Shown: piece after piece, positions 33,665-45,149 of the stretch
Layout of the letters: every line of letters begins with the position of its first letter
Position numbering within the stretch: the first letter of the stretch is position 1
NCBI RefSeq assembly: GCF_026914185.1
Contig: NC_070574.1
Span: 434,001 to 498,000 of the forward strand
Direction: 5' to 3'
Source: Puccinia triticina
Taxonomy: Eukaryota > Basidiomycota > Pucciniomycetes > Pucciniales > Pucciniaceae
Length of the DNA stretch: 64,000 nt
Position numbers and translations under genes: made by a program
The notes under the pieces: model-generated
Databases searched by the model: none
What the model was told of the DNA's origin: nothing
What the model saw: only the letters and a program-made list of their open reading frames with translations

Positions 33665-35866
33665 CTATTTACTGGAAGACAAGGTGCTTGTTTCTGGCGG
33701 AAATGTTTTAATTTCGATTTCTACTGATTCTGCCGACTCCCATGGCCGGGAAGGAATTATATGCCGATTAGTCGAGTCCATTTTGGAAGAAGCACCGGTC
33801 GAGTTTTCTGACAGTGAAACTGGTGACGCTCCATTCAATTCCTCCTTGTATAACCTCCACTGTTTATTCGCAAAGCAGCGGTATGAAGAGCGTATATGGG
33901 CAGGGTTACAATATAACTTAGTTATAGAGTTATAGAAAATGCTGGGCATGAAGAAGGGTGCTAAGTAGAAAACTTACGCATTGCCAAGTGATTGGGAAAG
34001 CAGACCAAGTGCCAGAAGCAGTCGCAAGCCACGCCGCCAACCCTCGCCAATATGGTCTAGCGACGACAAATTCCATGAGGCACATTCAACATTGCTGCGT
34101 CGCGTAAAACTCAAGTGCAAGGATTGGCTTACACTCTGATAACATCGGTGGTACGTATAATGCCCAAAAGGAAGAGAACCATCATAGTCATCATTGCGAC
34201 GATCATTCCTAAAGATCGCAAGAGCAGATGAACTGAAACATCCTTAAGCAAGGGGTTGAAGTCGGTCAGTGATTGTTGTGCATGCAGATTTAGGAAACAA
34301 ATTGGGTGGCTGGAGTGGCATAACCCACAAAATTGGCGTCTCTTTGCGATATCATACAAGCTTAAGCTGGTGCTAACAGTTTGCTCCATACCGGCTTCGG
34401 GGGATATCTTTGGCCTGAGCCAGCGCTGGAAGACACTCGCCTTGTATGATTGGCTGCCTGCACAGTGCACCCTTTTTTGGTATTGATGAATCAACAGCCA
34501 AAACATGGTGATGAAAATCTGCAGCGTGCGTCAGTGCTCGATGTGTCAGTAACTCCATCCCATAATGAAGACGAAGATGAACATCGATCTGCCAGCTTCA
34601 GCTTGTCCTCAGAGTAAGCAAGTTGCTCACCAGGTACGTTATGCAGAGGAGTACCAGTAAAACGCTTTGGAGGATTTGGAAACAATGTACAAGGCGATCG
34701 AGATGAATATTGACTTCATCTTCGAGCTTTTTTGTTTTCGTTGTGACTTGGAGTAGCTGAGTTGTAAGCTGGATTTTTTGTTCGATAGACGTCGATGGAA
34801 CTCTCAGTTGATCCCAAGTAGAAGAGCCCTGCTTCAAATAATCCAGTATCTTGCCGGCTCCAATTGAAAACAGCTTATGGGCAGAGCACAGCCACGTAAA
34901 AAGGCCAATGACTGTGGCAACGAGGCATATGGGGAAGCCAAGAAATATTAAATTGATCGTGGTCGGCGATGGTGTCCATCTCCTCAAGCCTTTCGTTGTG
35001 TCTCCTTGAGTCTCGTTGTCATAGTAGCTACCGAGTCAGAGATGTTCATGAAGTCAGTATGCGATGATTCTAATCATTTTCAGCCGGGGCGAATCATAGA
35101 ACTTTTTGGTAGACTACTGGACGACTGGTCATCTTGATGAATTTCCTGTAGAATGTTGCAAGTGAAGCAACTAACATTGCGACCAAGAAGCAGTGCATTA
35201 GACCCCAGTAAGTAAGCATCTCACCCAGGAACATTACTCCTAAACTGCAGATGGGGCAGGTGTGAGGCAAAAAGAAAATGAGTTGTCACGAGTCCGACTC
35301 TCATTATGTATGTGTACATGCCAAAAACTTACGGAGGTTCCAGTTGCGAATGTACGGCGTAGCTAGCCGAATGTGCGCTCTTGATTTGTATCAAGATGAA
35401 GGCTTGAGCACCAAGAGAGCCCATCAGCTGGGACGTGGTCATCAGGATCCCGGCATTGACCCAAAACAAAGGAGCCTTATGAACTGGAGCAGGAAAAAAA
35501 AAACGTAAAGCCCAGTTAAAAATAAGCAAGAATAGTGTGGTGGTTGAAGCGTCAAGATGTACCATTTGCTCCCATGTTGTCTTTGATGTATAGCCTCCTG
35601 AAAAGCCATCGTAATTGCTTGATACCACGAAGGTAGGGCAGTAGCAAGAGGACGAAACAGAATATAGCAATAAATAAATGGAAGATAAAACACACTATCA
35701 GAAAGGTCGTGGCGGTTTTGGAGAGCGGTATAAAGTACCGCGGAGTGATAATGTTGATGATGTAGTCGAATGGATTGACACCGGGTGGATTGGTGCTTAA
35801 ATCGAATTCTTCACCAGCTGACCTGCGCTGGAGGCTCGTCATGTCTTCGAGGATAGTTAGCGGCAT
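33665..35866 (-). CDS. polytopic membrane protein, about seven TM segments, seven exons, unknown function
   Basis: Minus-strand exons: 35563-35866, 35333-35483, about 35095-35244, 34631-35027, 34133-34518, 33978-34056 and 33665-33859. Six introns of about 70-120 nt; all junctions except 3/4 have GT-AG signals and consistent phase. The exon 3/4 junction is unresolved, so that exon's 3' limit is approximate. Product about 550 aa. Hydrophobic segments in order: TFLIVCFIFHLFIAIFCFVL, LFWVNAGILMTTSQLMG, MFLGEMLTYWGLMHCFLVA, INLIFLGFPICLVATVIGL, LQSVLLVLLCITYL continuing into the next exon, LGMIVAMMTMMVLFLLG, and a weaker Trp-rich WRGLAAWLATASGTW. The C-terminal exon is hydrophilic (Ser/Glu-rich tail). 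Topology resembles seven-TM receptors, but no family signature was recognised, so a receptor role is only a possibility. Confidence 0.62.
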
Positions 35867-36366
35867 TCGCCAATCAAATATTCGTGAACAATCGCAATCG
35901 CAGTGCTACGAGGCATCAAGTTGAAGCTGATGGAGATTCGAAAATACAATCAAGCACGTTTTCGGAAGATGTGAACGGATGTGAGGGTAAAGAGTACGCT
36001 GCTGACGGCTGGGTTATACAGATGCCATTTTTTCCCATTTCATCTCGACCGCAGGCTATACTCTAAAGATATCAAGACAGTCGTGGCTGTGTGGACTCTG
36101 CTGATGTATGGCCCCATCATTCATGTAAGTACGCATAATGGCCATGTGGGCCGGAATTGCCATACAAGTTTATACACACAAATATGTAAGCTCAAGTCAA
36201 ATCGCGATGCTTCTGTGAATTTGGCTTAGGCCGACGTGTGAAAATGAAAGAATCAGGAATTAGCGAGGATGCCAAATGAGGCGAAATGTGCCGCTTTCTA
36301 TGACAGTCAAGTTTCCCGTGATCCTTGGGCCTTGGCTGCCTTGGCCATGCGCCCTTGGGGTTGGCC
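35867..36366. other. 5' flank of the membrane-protein gene, no gene recognised
   Basis: Likely promoter region for the minus-strand gene. Short plus-strand frames are not supported. The last 8 bases are the target duplication of the next element. Confidence 0.4.
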
Positions 36367-37111
36367 CTAACTTGACACAAGTCCCCCCTGGTGGGAGGCT
36401 CGCTGTGGCTGGCCGCGAAGCGGCCCCTCCCGCAGGGAGGGACTTGTGCACAAAGTCAAAATTTTGGCTGAGAAAGAAATCATGAATGGCTGGAGGAAAA
36501 ATACTTAGCATCACCCAGCCTCCCCCTCAGCTCCTGTGGACCTGCCCCAGAGCCAAATTACACTTCTCAATCTCAGCTTTCAAATGGCGCTGGTCTCATC
36601 TCCTCAATCCTTATCATTTTTTCTGTACTAATGTTTTAAAAATAAAAAAACACAAAGAAATGTAAACCAAGGAATTACAACCATCATGCCTTGTGGATAT
36701 TGGATTCACAAGCCTGCAGATATCTGCAGATCCTACACCTGTAGCCACCCAATTGTTGCAGATAGGATATTCAATTGTGCATATTATCAGAAAATCCAAA
36801 ATTGGATCTTCAGTGCAATGTAATATCCTCCAGGATTCCTTTGACCTCCAAAACGGATTCCTTCAATCAGTTTTGGAGTTTATGCCTCAAAAACTTGGGG
36901 GAGGGTGCCCATCAGCACTGCCAAGAAAACTGTCTATTCAGTTTTTCTTGTACATATTTTGGTGAATTTTAAATTTTGTTTTTGTGTTTTTAGGATTGAA
37001 AATCCTTCCTTTGTCTGCCAGCCTGCAGACATTATTCATAAGCCTCTCCTACGGAGAGCCCTCCGGGCGGGGTCCCCCAGACCCTCCGTTCGAGAGGCTT
37101 AGTTAAGCTAG
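36367..37111. mobile_element. non-autonomous DNA element, copy 2 (TSD GGTTGGCC)
   Basis: This is the inverted counterpart of 29142-29679: it begins CTAACTTGACACAAG and ends TTAGTTAAGCTAG, flanked by GGTTGGCC at 36359-36366 and 37112-37119. Its right end contains an approximately 66-bp GC-rich block between AAGCCTCTC and GAGAGGCTT that is nearly identical to copy 1. Confidence 0.75.
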
Positions 37112-37560
37112 GGTTGGCCGGGAGTGGGTTGCAACTTGCAACTCTCACCCAGTTGGACTGGGTCGTGACTCGGAGCTATACCCCTGGGTCACTCAAACGT
37201 TGTCGTAACCTAGCTTTGCTCCCAACTTTTGTCCCACCAATGCGTTTGGCTGGGTGACAAGTGTTCGTCCCTTGTTTTCATGTCCTCAAAAGGGAACGAT
37301 CCGTGCACCAGCTCCTCCAACGAGCCTCTAAAGCTCACCAAACCGAGCCGGAACTCCGACACAGAAGTTGGTGCAGCCTGTTGCGGACACATGGATGAAA
37401 AATTAGGGGGAATCGAGCCCCAAGCAGCAGGGAGATGTTGCTTCTGGAGAACTGCCGGTGCCGATGCGTCTAGGGGGGAAGATCACCCAAATTTTTGCCC
37501 AATCATCCAAGTTCAACAAAGTCGAGCATCCAAGGTTGAGGTCACGTTTGTCCAACCTAC
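37112..37560. other. no gene recognised
   Basis: A plus-strand frame of 117 codons at 37229-37582 runs into the next foldback element and shows no domain; it is probably chance. Confidence 0.4.
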
Positions 37561-37816
37561 CAACGGTGGGCTGCTACGCTAAACTATCCGTAGCGTGCGC
37601 TATCCGCTAGTTTAGCATTGCGTAGTTCCTGACACAGTGCCGTTAGCTGTAGCGCCCGCTACGAGCCGCTACACTACACTAATGGGGGCTAACAGCGCTA
37701 TCAGCATTTTTAGCAGTTGAATAGCACTGCTAGCGCTGATAGCGGCAATAGAGGCCCTGTGGTTTCAAGGGGTGCCTGTTAGCAGTAGCAACACTGAAAC
37801 AAATACAATACATGGA

Positions 37817-38382
37817 GGCTTTGTTTGGAGCCAATATAAATATAGGTGATATAATCATTGGTTAATTCAATGAAAACTACAAAATTCAACATGAAGCCTC
37901 CAAATATTTTTTCTAGGCAACCTACAATACTGGCTTCAATTATGAAGTCAGATTCAACTGATTCAGCCATATTCAGTACTGTAGTACCATCATATCACTT
38001 TTGACCAAAACAAAGCAATTATGGTGTTCAAAGTTGGTTTGCATAATTTTATGCATGCATAAATTGTAAAATCATAAAAATATTTTGGTGAGGAAATTTT
38101 GTATTACATAATCAGACAGTCATATCCCCTGCAGAAAAGATTTTATGATTTTATGATTTATGCATGCATAAAATTATGCAAACCAACTTTGAACACCATA
38201 AATATAATGGTATTATGGTGCTGAAGATGGCTCAATCAGTTAAATCTTACTTCATAGTTGATGAGACCAGTACTGTAGGTTTCCTACAAAAAAAATTGGA
38301 TTCTTTATGTTGAGTTTTGTATTTTTTATTGAATTTACAAATGATTATACCACCTATATTTATATTGGCTCCAAACAGGGCC
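37817..38382. mobile_element. Tourist/Harbinger-like MITE, second copy (third level), TSD GGA
   Basis: Same ends as 2937-3322 (GGCTTTGTTTGGAGCC and GGCTCCAAACAGGGCC) in the opposite orientation, flanked by GGA. Without the inner insertion it is 387 bp, against 386 bp for copy 1. Confidence 0.82.
38022..38198. mobile_element. TA-flanked MITE with TGGTGTTCAAA ends (innermost level)
   Basis: A 177-bp near-perfect palindrome, starting TGGTGTTCAAAGTTGG and ending CCAACTTTGAACACCA, flanked by TA. Same family as 32926-33413 and 40975-41149. Confidence 0.82.
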
Positions 38383-38989
38383 GGAGTGTGTCTGGTAAAC
38401 GTTTTTCATTGAAGATGGAGACCTACATGTGCTATTTTTTGTTTTCAGCCATCCTATACATAATAAGGGCTAAAAACAAAAAATAGGACTTGTAGGTCTG
38501 CATCTTCAATGAAAAACGTTGACCAGATACGCTCCATGTATTGTATTTGTTTCAGCGTTGGCAGTAGCGGGAAATCACTGTCCGCTAACAGAAAACCCCT
38601 TCATTTGTAGTTTAGATCTGCTACGCTGCCCTGAACTACGGACTAAATGTAGCGTAGCGGCCCACCGTTGAACCTACCCTACAACATGGGCGCACTTTCT
38701 TGAATTGGGACCGTTGGTCCCGCGGACAATCTCTTTGACCGTCTCGCCAACCCCTCAGGCGTTGGCAAACTGGTGAGAAACCCCGGTCGGTGGCTCAACG
38801 GTGGTCAGACCGTTGGTCAACCGGTTGCTTTGAAACCAAAGACAAAACGGATTGAGCCGTGAATTGCCAACGGCTGTTGGCAAATTTGCTTTTGCCAGCA
38901 CCAAGGCTTGAGCTGGGGTTGGCTGCCCCCAGTACATGTAGCCCTTGAGCCAGACCACTTTCCACTGCGGGCATCTCGCTGTTGCTGCA

Positions 38990-39740
38990 GCCCACATCAT
39001 GACGCTGCATATCAGAATATGATATGCAGCGTCAGCTACAGCAACATTTGGCCGGCTGATTTGTATTTGGACAGCCGGCCACCGCAGTACATAACAACCT
39101 CTTGATGACTGGTCCTTGTGCCGGCCATCAAGAGGATTACCCACTCCTCTCACTCCTCACGGTGACCAGCTCATGGACCGGTCATTGGGAGGAGTCCACA
39201 CTCCTCTTGATGCCAGCACACACCGACATCAAGAGGAGTACAGACACCTCTTGATGGCCGGCACAACGACCGGTAACCAAGAGGAGTACACACTACTCTT
39301 GATGGCTGGCCCAAGGCCCGGTCATTGGGAGGAGTACATACACACTTCCCTTGATGGACGGCACAGACCGGGCATTGAGGTGCATGTACTCCTCTCGAAG
39401 CCGGCCTGTGTTGGCATTGAGAGGAGTATGGATTCCTCCTCCCGATGACCAGTCCTTGTGCTGGTCATTCAGAGGAGTGTGGACTCCTCCTCCCGATGAC
39501 CAGTCATTATGCTGGTCATTGAGAGGAGTGTGGATAACTCTCAATGGCCGGCACAAGGACTCCTCCTGATGGCCGGTCCTTGGGCCAGCCATTGAGAGGA
39601 GTGTGTACTCCTCTTGGTGACCGGTTGTTGTGCCAGCCATCAAGAGTTGCGGTGTGTGTACATACCCCGGTGGCCGGCTGATGGACAGCAGCCAAGTGTT
39701 GCTGCAATACTTGTTGCGCAGGGTTTGAATCCCCACTGAA
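38990..39740. repeat. foldback region with palindromic minisatellite array
   Basis: Left arm TTGGCCGGCTG...CAGCCGGCCACCG and right arm CCCCGGTGGCCGGCTGATGG are inverted. Between them about ten units of 48-55 bp carry GACCGGTC or GGCCGGCAC cores followed by AAGAGGAGT. At 39001-39033 a perfect 13-bp stem (GACGCTGCATATC) occurs. The unit is related to the arrays at 45.15-46.03 kb. Confidence 0.65.
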
Positions 39741-39764
39741 TTGTCAGATGTTGCTGCAGTCCGC

Positions 39765-40751
39765 TGTGGTAGATGGAAAAGTGGAAAAATAAAAAGTTTT
39801 TCTATACCACATAAGTACTCATACTAGGCCTCAAGATACCACCAAATAGACCCCATAAATGGATGCTATGGCCAAATTCACCCCAAGTCACCACTGGAAG
39901 CACCCCTGGACCCCCTCTAGTGTGGAAGTTACACCTCATGGACACCTATCACACGGCCAGCCCCAGTAACCCAGCTGTCACCTGCCCCAACCCAAGTTTC
40001 ACAGTAGTACACTTATACACATCACAGGATAGAAACATAAATCTCCCTGTCAGGCTACACTCATTACATATTAACTAAATACACTCCTTTATATACATAG
40101 TATGACATCATTTACACTGTTTCTGCAGCCTCAGACTTTGTGTATACACTAATTACCCCTCATGTATGACAGCTCATGCAGTCTACTGTCACCTTATGCA
40201 TGATTTAGAATGTTCTGTTGTATATTCTGAAATCATGTATGCACCCCTGACATATTTAGAATGTTCTGTGGTACATTCTGACACCATCCACGCGCCCTTG
40301 GGGGGTTATGACATCATTTGTATCTACTCCCACCAGCTAAAATCTCCCACCCTGTTGTCTAGATTACCTGAAACCCTCACCCAAAAGCCCCTTTGGGGCT
40401 CCCCTTTTTTCTATAAAAGGAGCTCTCTCCACCCCCAGTGGCCTGCTCCCCAGTTCCCCACCCAGAACTCACAAGTCACCCAACACTCATCCACACTCAA
40501 ATCCCAAAACTCTTATAACAATAATTCAACCCTTATAACAAAGTAATTCAACCCTTATAACAATTAAAACACTTACATGTTGCCAGTAAAACAGATTTTA
40601 TCTGGAACAGACCAGACCTATCACTTAATAAAACTTGCCCAGCTGAGCTTGGTGGGTCTTGTTGACTGATAACAGAAGGGCAGAGCTTGCAACTCCACCA
40701 TACCCTTCAAAATTCAGCAAAAGGGTTTCATTACCACTTTTGAGTCTTACA
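39765..40751 (+). mobile_element. solo LTR of the gypsy B family (987 bp), TSD CCGC
   Basis: It starts TGTGGTAGATGG, ends GAGTCTTACA and is flanked by CCGC at 39761-39764 and 40752-40755. It matches the split LTR 22249-24354 throughout. The core promoter CTATAAAAGGAGCTC is at about 40411. Confidence 0.88.
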
Positions 40752-40974
40752 CCGCAGCAAAATCAAGATTCTGGCAGTGTTCCAAGCTGATCACTACATG
40801 CTTCTCCAGTGGCATTAGCACTACTTGCAGCCGAGCCACTGAACATGGGTGCCTGCTGATTGGGCCCCAAGGAGGTGGTGGTGGTGGCCCGGGCCACCAG
40901 GCCTCTGGTGGTGGCGGCTGGCCAAAACGTTCTGAAATAGTTGAATATATGTTTGCCATGATTCAATAAATTTA

Positions 40975-41149
40975 GGGTGTTCAAAATTGATTTTTGAATC
41001 TCATTTTACATAAAACCATAAGATTTATCAAAGTTTTGAGAGGTGCTTGAAATGAAGAGAACCCTCAACTTTCACCCCATCAAAAGTTTGGACATGTAGA
41101 TCTTATGATGTTATGTAGAAAGTGGTTTGAAAATCAATTTTGAACACCA
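40975..41149. mobile_element. TGGTGTTCAAA-type MITE, third copy
   Basis: 175 bp, beginning GGGTGTTCAAAATTGA and ending TCAATTTTGAACACCA; TA on the left and CA on the right, the latter probably a mutated TA. Inverted arms are recognisable over about 60 bp. Confidence 0.7.
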
Positions 41150-42611
41150 CAATTATTTCAAATTTTTGCCACACAGGAAGATGAATTCCAGGTCCCCAAA
41201 TAACTGTACTTATTTTGATTCTTAATGGGTTTATACAGCATACAAGGGAGCTTCAAAAAACTCCAAATAATTAACGGGGGACAGTAAAAAGGCTTTCTAT
41301 TGATTCATCAAAAAAAACTTGAACATTTTTGCCCCCTTCATCTGCAGTGCGCAAAGTGTTTGGAAATGCGCGCACTGCACAGTGCACGACAAGTTTTTTG
41401 CAGGGGGAAAAGGACAGCAATTTCAGAAAAGCTTGCGGCCAGCTTTTGGACCACTGATTTCAGCCTCAAAACCTGTATGGCTCCTGTACGTCAGGAATGC
41501 CATAAGAAGAAAAACCCCAGTTTCTTTGTTTTCCACTCTGGGGCCTTGAGGGCCCCATCATTAGATTCCTGGAGTGATTTTACTTTGATACGGCCCTTTG
41601 CCGCCCCTGCCTCCCTTGCCCCTTGCCTGGCCCAGCACTCATGTCAAGTGAAACCAGCTGCCCGAACGGGTTTTGTCTGCCTGTACAGTGAAGCTGTACA
41701 GGTCTGTGGCTGAAATGCAGAAGTCATTTCAGCCACAAAATTTGGCAAGCTTTTCTGACATTGCTGTACATCCAATGGCAAAATACAGTGTATTGCATTG
41801 GATAAAAAATGCAATACAAATACACTGTATATGCAATACATGGCATATACAAACGGACTTACTTCGCGCACTACAAAAAACTCTTTGCGCACTGCACAGT
41901 GCGCACAGTATCAAAAACTTCGCGCACTGCGGGTGAAATACATACTTTTTTCAAGATATTTTCTGACCAATCAATAGACAGGCTTTTGATTGTGAGATTA
42001 CAGGCCCAGATGGAAGGCCGCGCCCTCATAAATTGAGTAAGCGGCTGGGATCTGCACTAGCTGCGTAAACAGGTAAGCAAAGCAAACCTGTTCCGAAGTC
42101 CAAAAATGGTTCCGCAGGGTCAAAAAAACTGACACATCAATCTTTGATGTATGCAGACTTGACTCCAACAACCAGCAAACTCAGGCTTGTGGAGAATCCC
42201 GGCCCATTGTCACGCAGAGCTAGAATATCAGCATCTACCAAAGGTAAGTTGCTGATGATTAAACTCTGAAGTGATTAGATAAGAGCTAATGCCTTATCCA
42301 AACTCCCTTAGACAAAGTCAACCAGGAGAAGATCAACCAAACCAATTCCACTCAAAGAGAGGCGAATAAAATTGGTGAGTGGCTGCATCCAAGCAAGGCT
42401 AGGCAAACAAAAGGCTTATGAGGAATGCGAAAGTACAACAGATAACGTTGCTCATCTCCTTCGCCGTTTTGCTGAAACCAAACAAAAAGGACCTTAAGGG
42501 CCACAAGCGCAAAGAGCACTGCCTCAAAGCTAAACGTTGTGAACAAGATCTCATGTGTTTTTTTTCTCTTTATTTTGTCTTAGTAAAGAGCGGCCTATTG
42601 CCTGCTCTTAG
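41150..42611. other. no gene recognised; scattered GCGCACTGCA repeats
   Basis: Between about 41338 and 41935 GCGCACTGCA and its inverse recur several times; the same motif forms the ends of the giant foldback element at 43353-47426, so this is likely an old relative. No coding exon was identified. Confidence 0.45.
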
Positions 42612-43092
42612 CAACGGTGGGTCGCTACTTTACTCTACGATAACCAGGCCAGGAGAGTAAAGTAGCGACCTTCAGTTACGTTTTTCACGATTATCGTTAT
42701 TGCTAGCGCGCAGATAGCAGTGTCATGGTTATCGTAACTGGCCTTTCTTCATAAGGCTGTTACTGGTAAATTAACGAGTTATTGTAATGAAAGGCCAATT
42801 TTGCCCTAGAATGGCCCTTTCATACAGCTGTTACTGGTAAATGAACACATTGATGAGCAATGAAAGGCCAAATTTGCCCTAATATGGCCTTTTATTGCTC
42901 AATATCTTGCTCGATAACTGCTGCTCTGCACATAGATATCGTAGCTTCCTTGAAAAAAAAACTCTCCCTGAGTGCGTTATCAATATTGCACCAGATTTCA
43001 CAGTGGTGACCAGTCCGGTTATCGTAGAGTGACCAAAAATCGCTACGATAACGCTACTTTACCAATAACCGTAAAGTAGTGACCCACTGTTG
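42612..43092. mobile_element. foldback element with CAACGGTGGG ends, 7-bp TSD CTCTTAG
   Basis: 481 bp, beginning CAACGGTGGGTCGCTACTTT and ending AAAGTAGTGACCCACTGTTG, flanked by CTCTTAG at 42605-42611 and 43093-43099. Its interior (TTTACTCTACGATAACC, AATGAAAGGCCAA) is unlike that of 37561-38670, but the ends and duplication length agree. Confidence 0.82.
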
Positions 43093-43579
43093 CTCTTAGG
43101 GAAATCCCCTCAGCTATAAAAGATATTGTTTTTCTTTCTATTAAATAAAAGTTGTATGGAAGCCTAACAAGAAAGGATATCTTAGCTATCTGAATTCTTT
43201 CATTAATTGGTCTCTCTGAATTTTTTGGGAGTTTTTTGAAGCATTCTTCCATGTTAAAAAAAAACAGAACAAAGGTAGGATGTGGGGGCCTAAAAAACAA
43301 GGTTCCCATCGCCCAAAAATTCCAAATCATTTATTGAGTAATGAAATATATAAGGATGTACTTCGCGCACTGCAGGGGGAATCCACTCGACGTCCCGGCC
43401 ACAGTGCGCAGAAGCTCAAAAGGCTTCGCGCACTGCAGAAAATAAACCATCAAATTCTCATTTTTTTTTCTGCCAGCCGGCAGAGGGGATTTTTCTTGCC
43501 CCTGCTCCATTTTCTTGGGGCATTTGGAGCCCCCAGCATGACATAAAAAATACAAAAAATAAGCGGAGCGCCTCCACGG

Positions 43580-44343
43580 TGTGGTGTGCCAAATCTGTTT
43601 CAAGTATCAAATTACATAAAGTGATGGTTGAATACATGAGAAGGAGATATATTCTTAGATTTATTATTGCATAATTAGATTCTGAAGGCCATTTAACCCC
43701 TAGTCACTCACTTGAACCACTAGGATAGCTCCACTCAGTCAAAAGTTATTTTGGTTAAATGGGGTTTCATCCAACATAAGTACATAGTATAGTGGTACAT
43801 GGGTAGTACATAATATGGTATTAGAGCCAACTACAACTGGGTCATATTTTTTGTGCATATTCAATTAGAGTTAGGGCTAGAACCACAAGTTGGCCATATT
43901 TTTATGCATATTCAATTAGACTTAGGGCTAGAACCACAAGTTGGCCGCCTTGTAGATAGACTATATAAGGAGCCCTTCCTCCACCCTCATTTGAATTCAG
44001 CATGTGAAAAGCAGCCACCAACCAACCAGTCACTCATTCATTTAACAGTGTGATCTCAAACATCCACTCACCCAACACCTGTGATCATAATCAGGTTCTT
44101 AAATAGCCTTGTGTCATTGCACATCATCTGCATTGTTTGATCTAAGTCTGATAGAGACTACTACACATAGTGATCTCTATCAAGGTTTTGCCACAACAAT
44201 AAATAAATTTTGTTGTCAGAATCCTTGTGTAGTACAATAGAGGGGCAGGTCCTTCAAACCACCCATAACATAAATATTGCTTAACTGCATATTTGTTATC
44301 TCCCCCTCGCAGAACTGCCACCCGTCCCAAAGGAGTTCTCACA
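43580..44343 (+). mobile_element. solo LTR (764 bp) in the left arm of the giant foldback, TSD ACGG
   Basis: It starts TGTGGTGTGCC, ends GTTCTCACA and is flanked by ACGG at 43576-43579 and 44344-44347. It contains a tandem duplication of about 50-60 bp (43846-43946) and the promoter-like CTATATAAGGAGCCC at about 43961. Confidence 0.82.
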
Positions 44344-44631
44344 ACGGGGCGCACCCGCTGGGGATTTTCAACATGCTAAAAAGCCATGGATCGGGTACAC
44401 AGCCCCTTGAAAACAGAGTTTGAGGGGCTGAAGTACATACCCCATGACTTTGCCGTGCGGATGGCCGGCACAGGCTGGTCCCGGAGTGGAGTACATGCAC
44501 ACTCCCCCGATGACCGGCCAGGACGCACGTGGAGTGCAAATCACCGGTCATCAAGGGGATTACACATTCCTCTTAATGACCGGAACGGTCTGTTGAAGGT
44601 GTAATCCCTGTAGAAGGGAAAAGGATCAGCA

Positions 44632-44712
44632 GTGCTCTCACTGCTGAAGTTTCTACTGCCAAGTATGCTCAGCTTCCTGCTGCCAAGTATGCTCAGCTTC
44701 CTGCTGACAAGC
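44632..44712. repeat. three tandem 24-bp units
   Basis: AGTATGCTCAGCTTCCTGCTG-type units of 24 bp repeat about three times with few differences. They lie in the left arm interior of the giant foldback element. Confidence 0.7.
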
Positions 44713-45149
44713 ATGCTCAGCTGTCCCTTGCTACAGCTGCTCATCACAGTGCAGAAATCAATAAGAAAAGAAATGAAACAGAGGAGTGGAGCATTCCTGC
44801 AAGGAGGAGAAAAGTATAACTACTTTTATCTCCTGTCCTTTTGATGAGGACTTTCCAATAAGAAAGTACGCTGAGGAGTAATTCCTCAGCAGCATTTGTT
44901 TACAATAAAAACTGGGCTCTCTTTGCCCCTCTTGTACCACACACACTTACTCATACTCACTCATATATACACTCACTCACACTCACTCACATCCACTCAC
45001 TATACATATTCTCAATTATCATCTCATCATCTTATCATCTTTATACATACACATCATTATCAACATTTGTCTGGTAGCCTCGCTCAACAGACTCACAAAC
45101 TAAACTTACCAAATACATACACACTTTTACAACATAAAGTTAACAAGGT

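Larger units (their letters stand above)
37789..38560. mobile_element. foldback MITE with CAACACTGAAAC ends, 7-bp TSD GCAGTAG (second level)
   Basis: It starts CAACACTGAAACAAATAC, ends GTATTTGTTTCAGCGTTG and is flanked by GCAGTAG (37782-37788 and 38561-38567). After removing the inner insertion it folds almost end to end, e.g. AACGTTTTTCATTGAAGATG with its inverse. It shares the CAAC start and 7-bp duplication with the outer element. Confidence 0.8.
37561..38670. mobile_element. foldback element with CAACGGTGGG ends, 7-bp TSD AACCTAC (outermost of four nested)
   Basis: It starts CAACGGTGGGCTGCTACGCT and ends with the inverse GTAGCGGCCCACCGTTG. AACCTAC flanks it at 37554-37560 and 38671-38677. 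The arms are low-complexity TAGCG/CGCTA sequence. Three other palindromic elements lie inside. It is non-coding. Confidence 0.82.

Noticed and set aside
34095..34132. A 38-nt intron in the membrane-protein gene using an acceptor at 34095
   Set aside because: It leads to a stop in the last exon, whereas the 76-nt alternative (acceptor at 34057-34058) keeps frame to the end.
29550..36460. GC-rich hairpins near 29600-29680 and 36366-36450 as bacterial-type terminators
   Set aside because: They are the matching ends of two copies of a DNA element with target duplications.
37229..37582. A 117-codon plus-strand frame
   Set aside because: It runs across the boundary of the CAACGGTGGG foldback element and its 7-bp duplication, so it cannot be an old gene.
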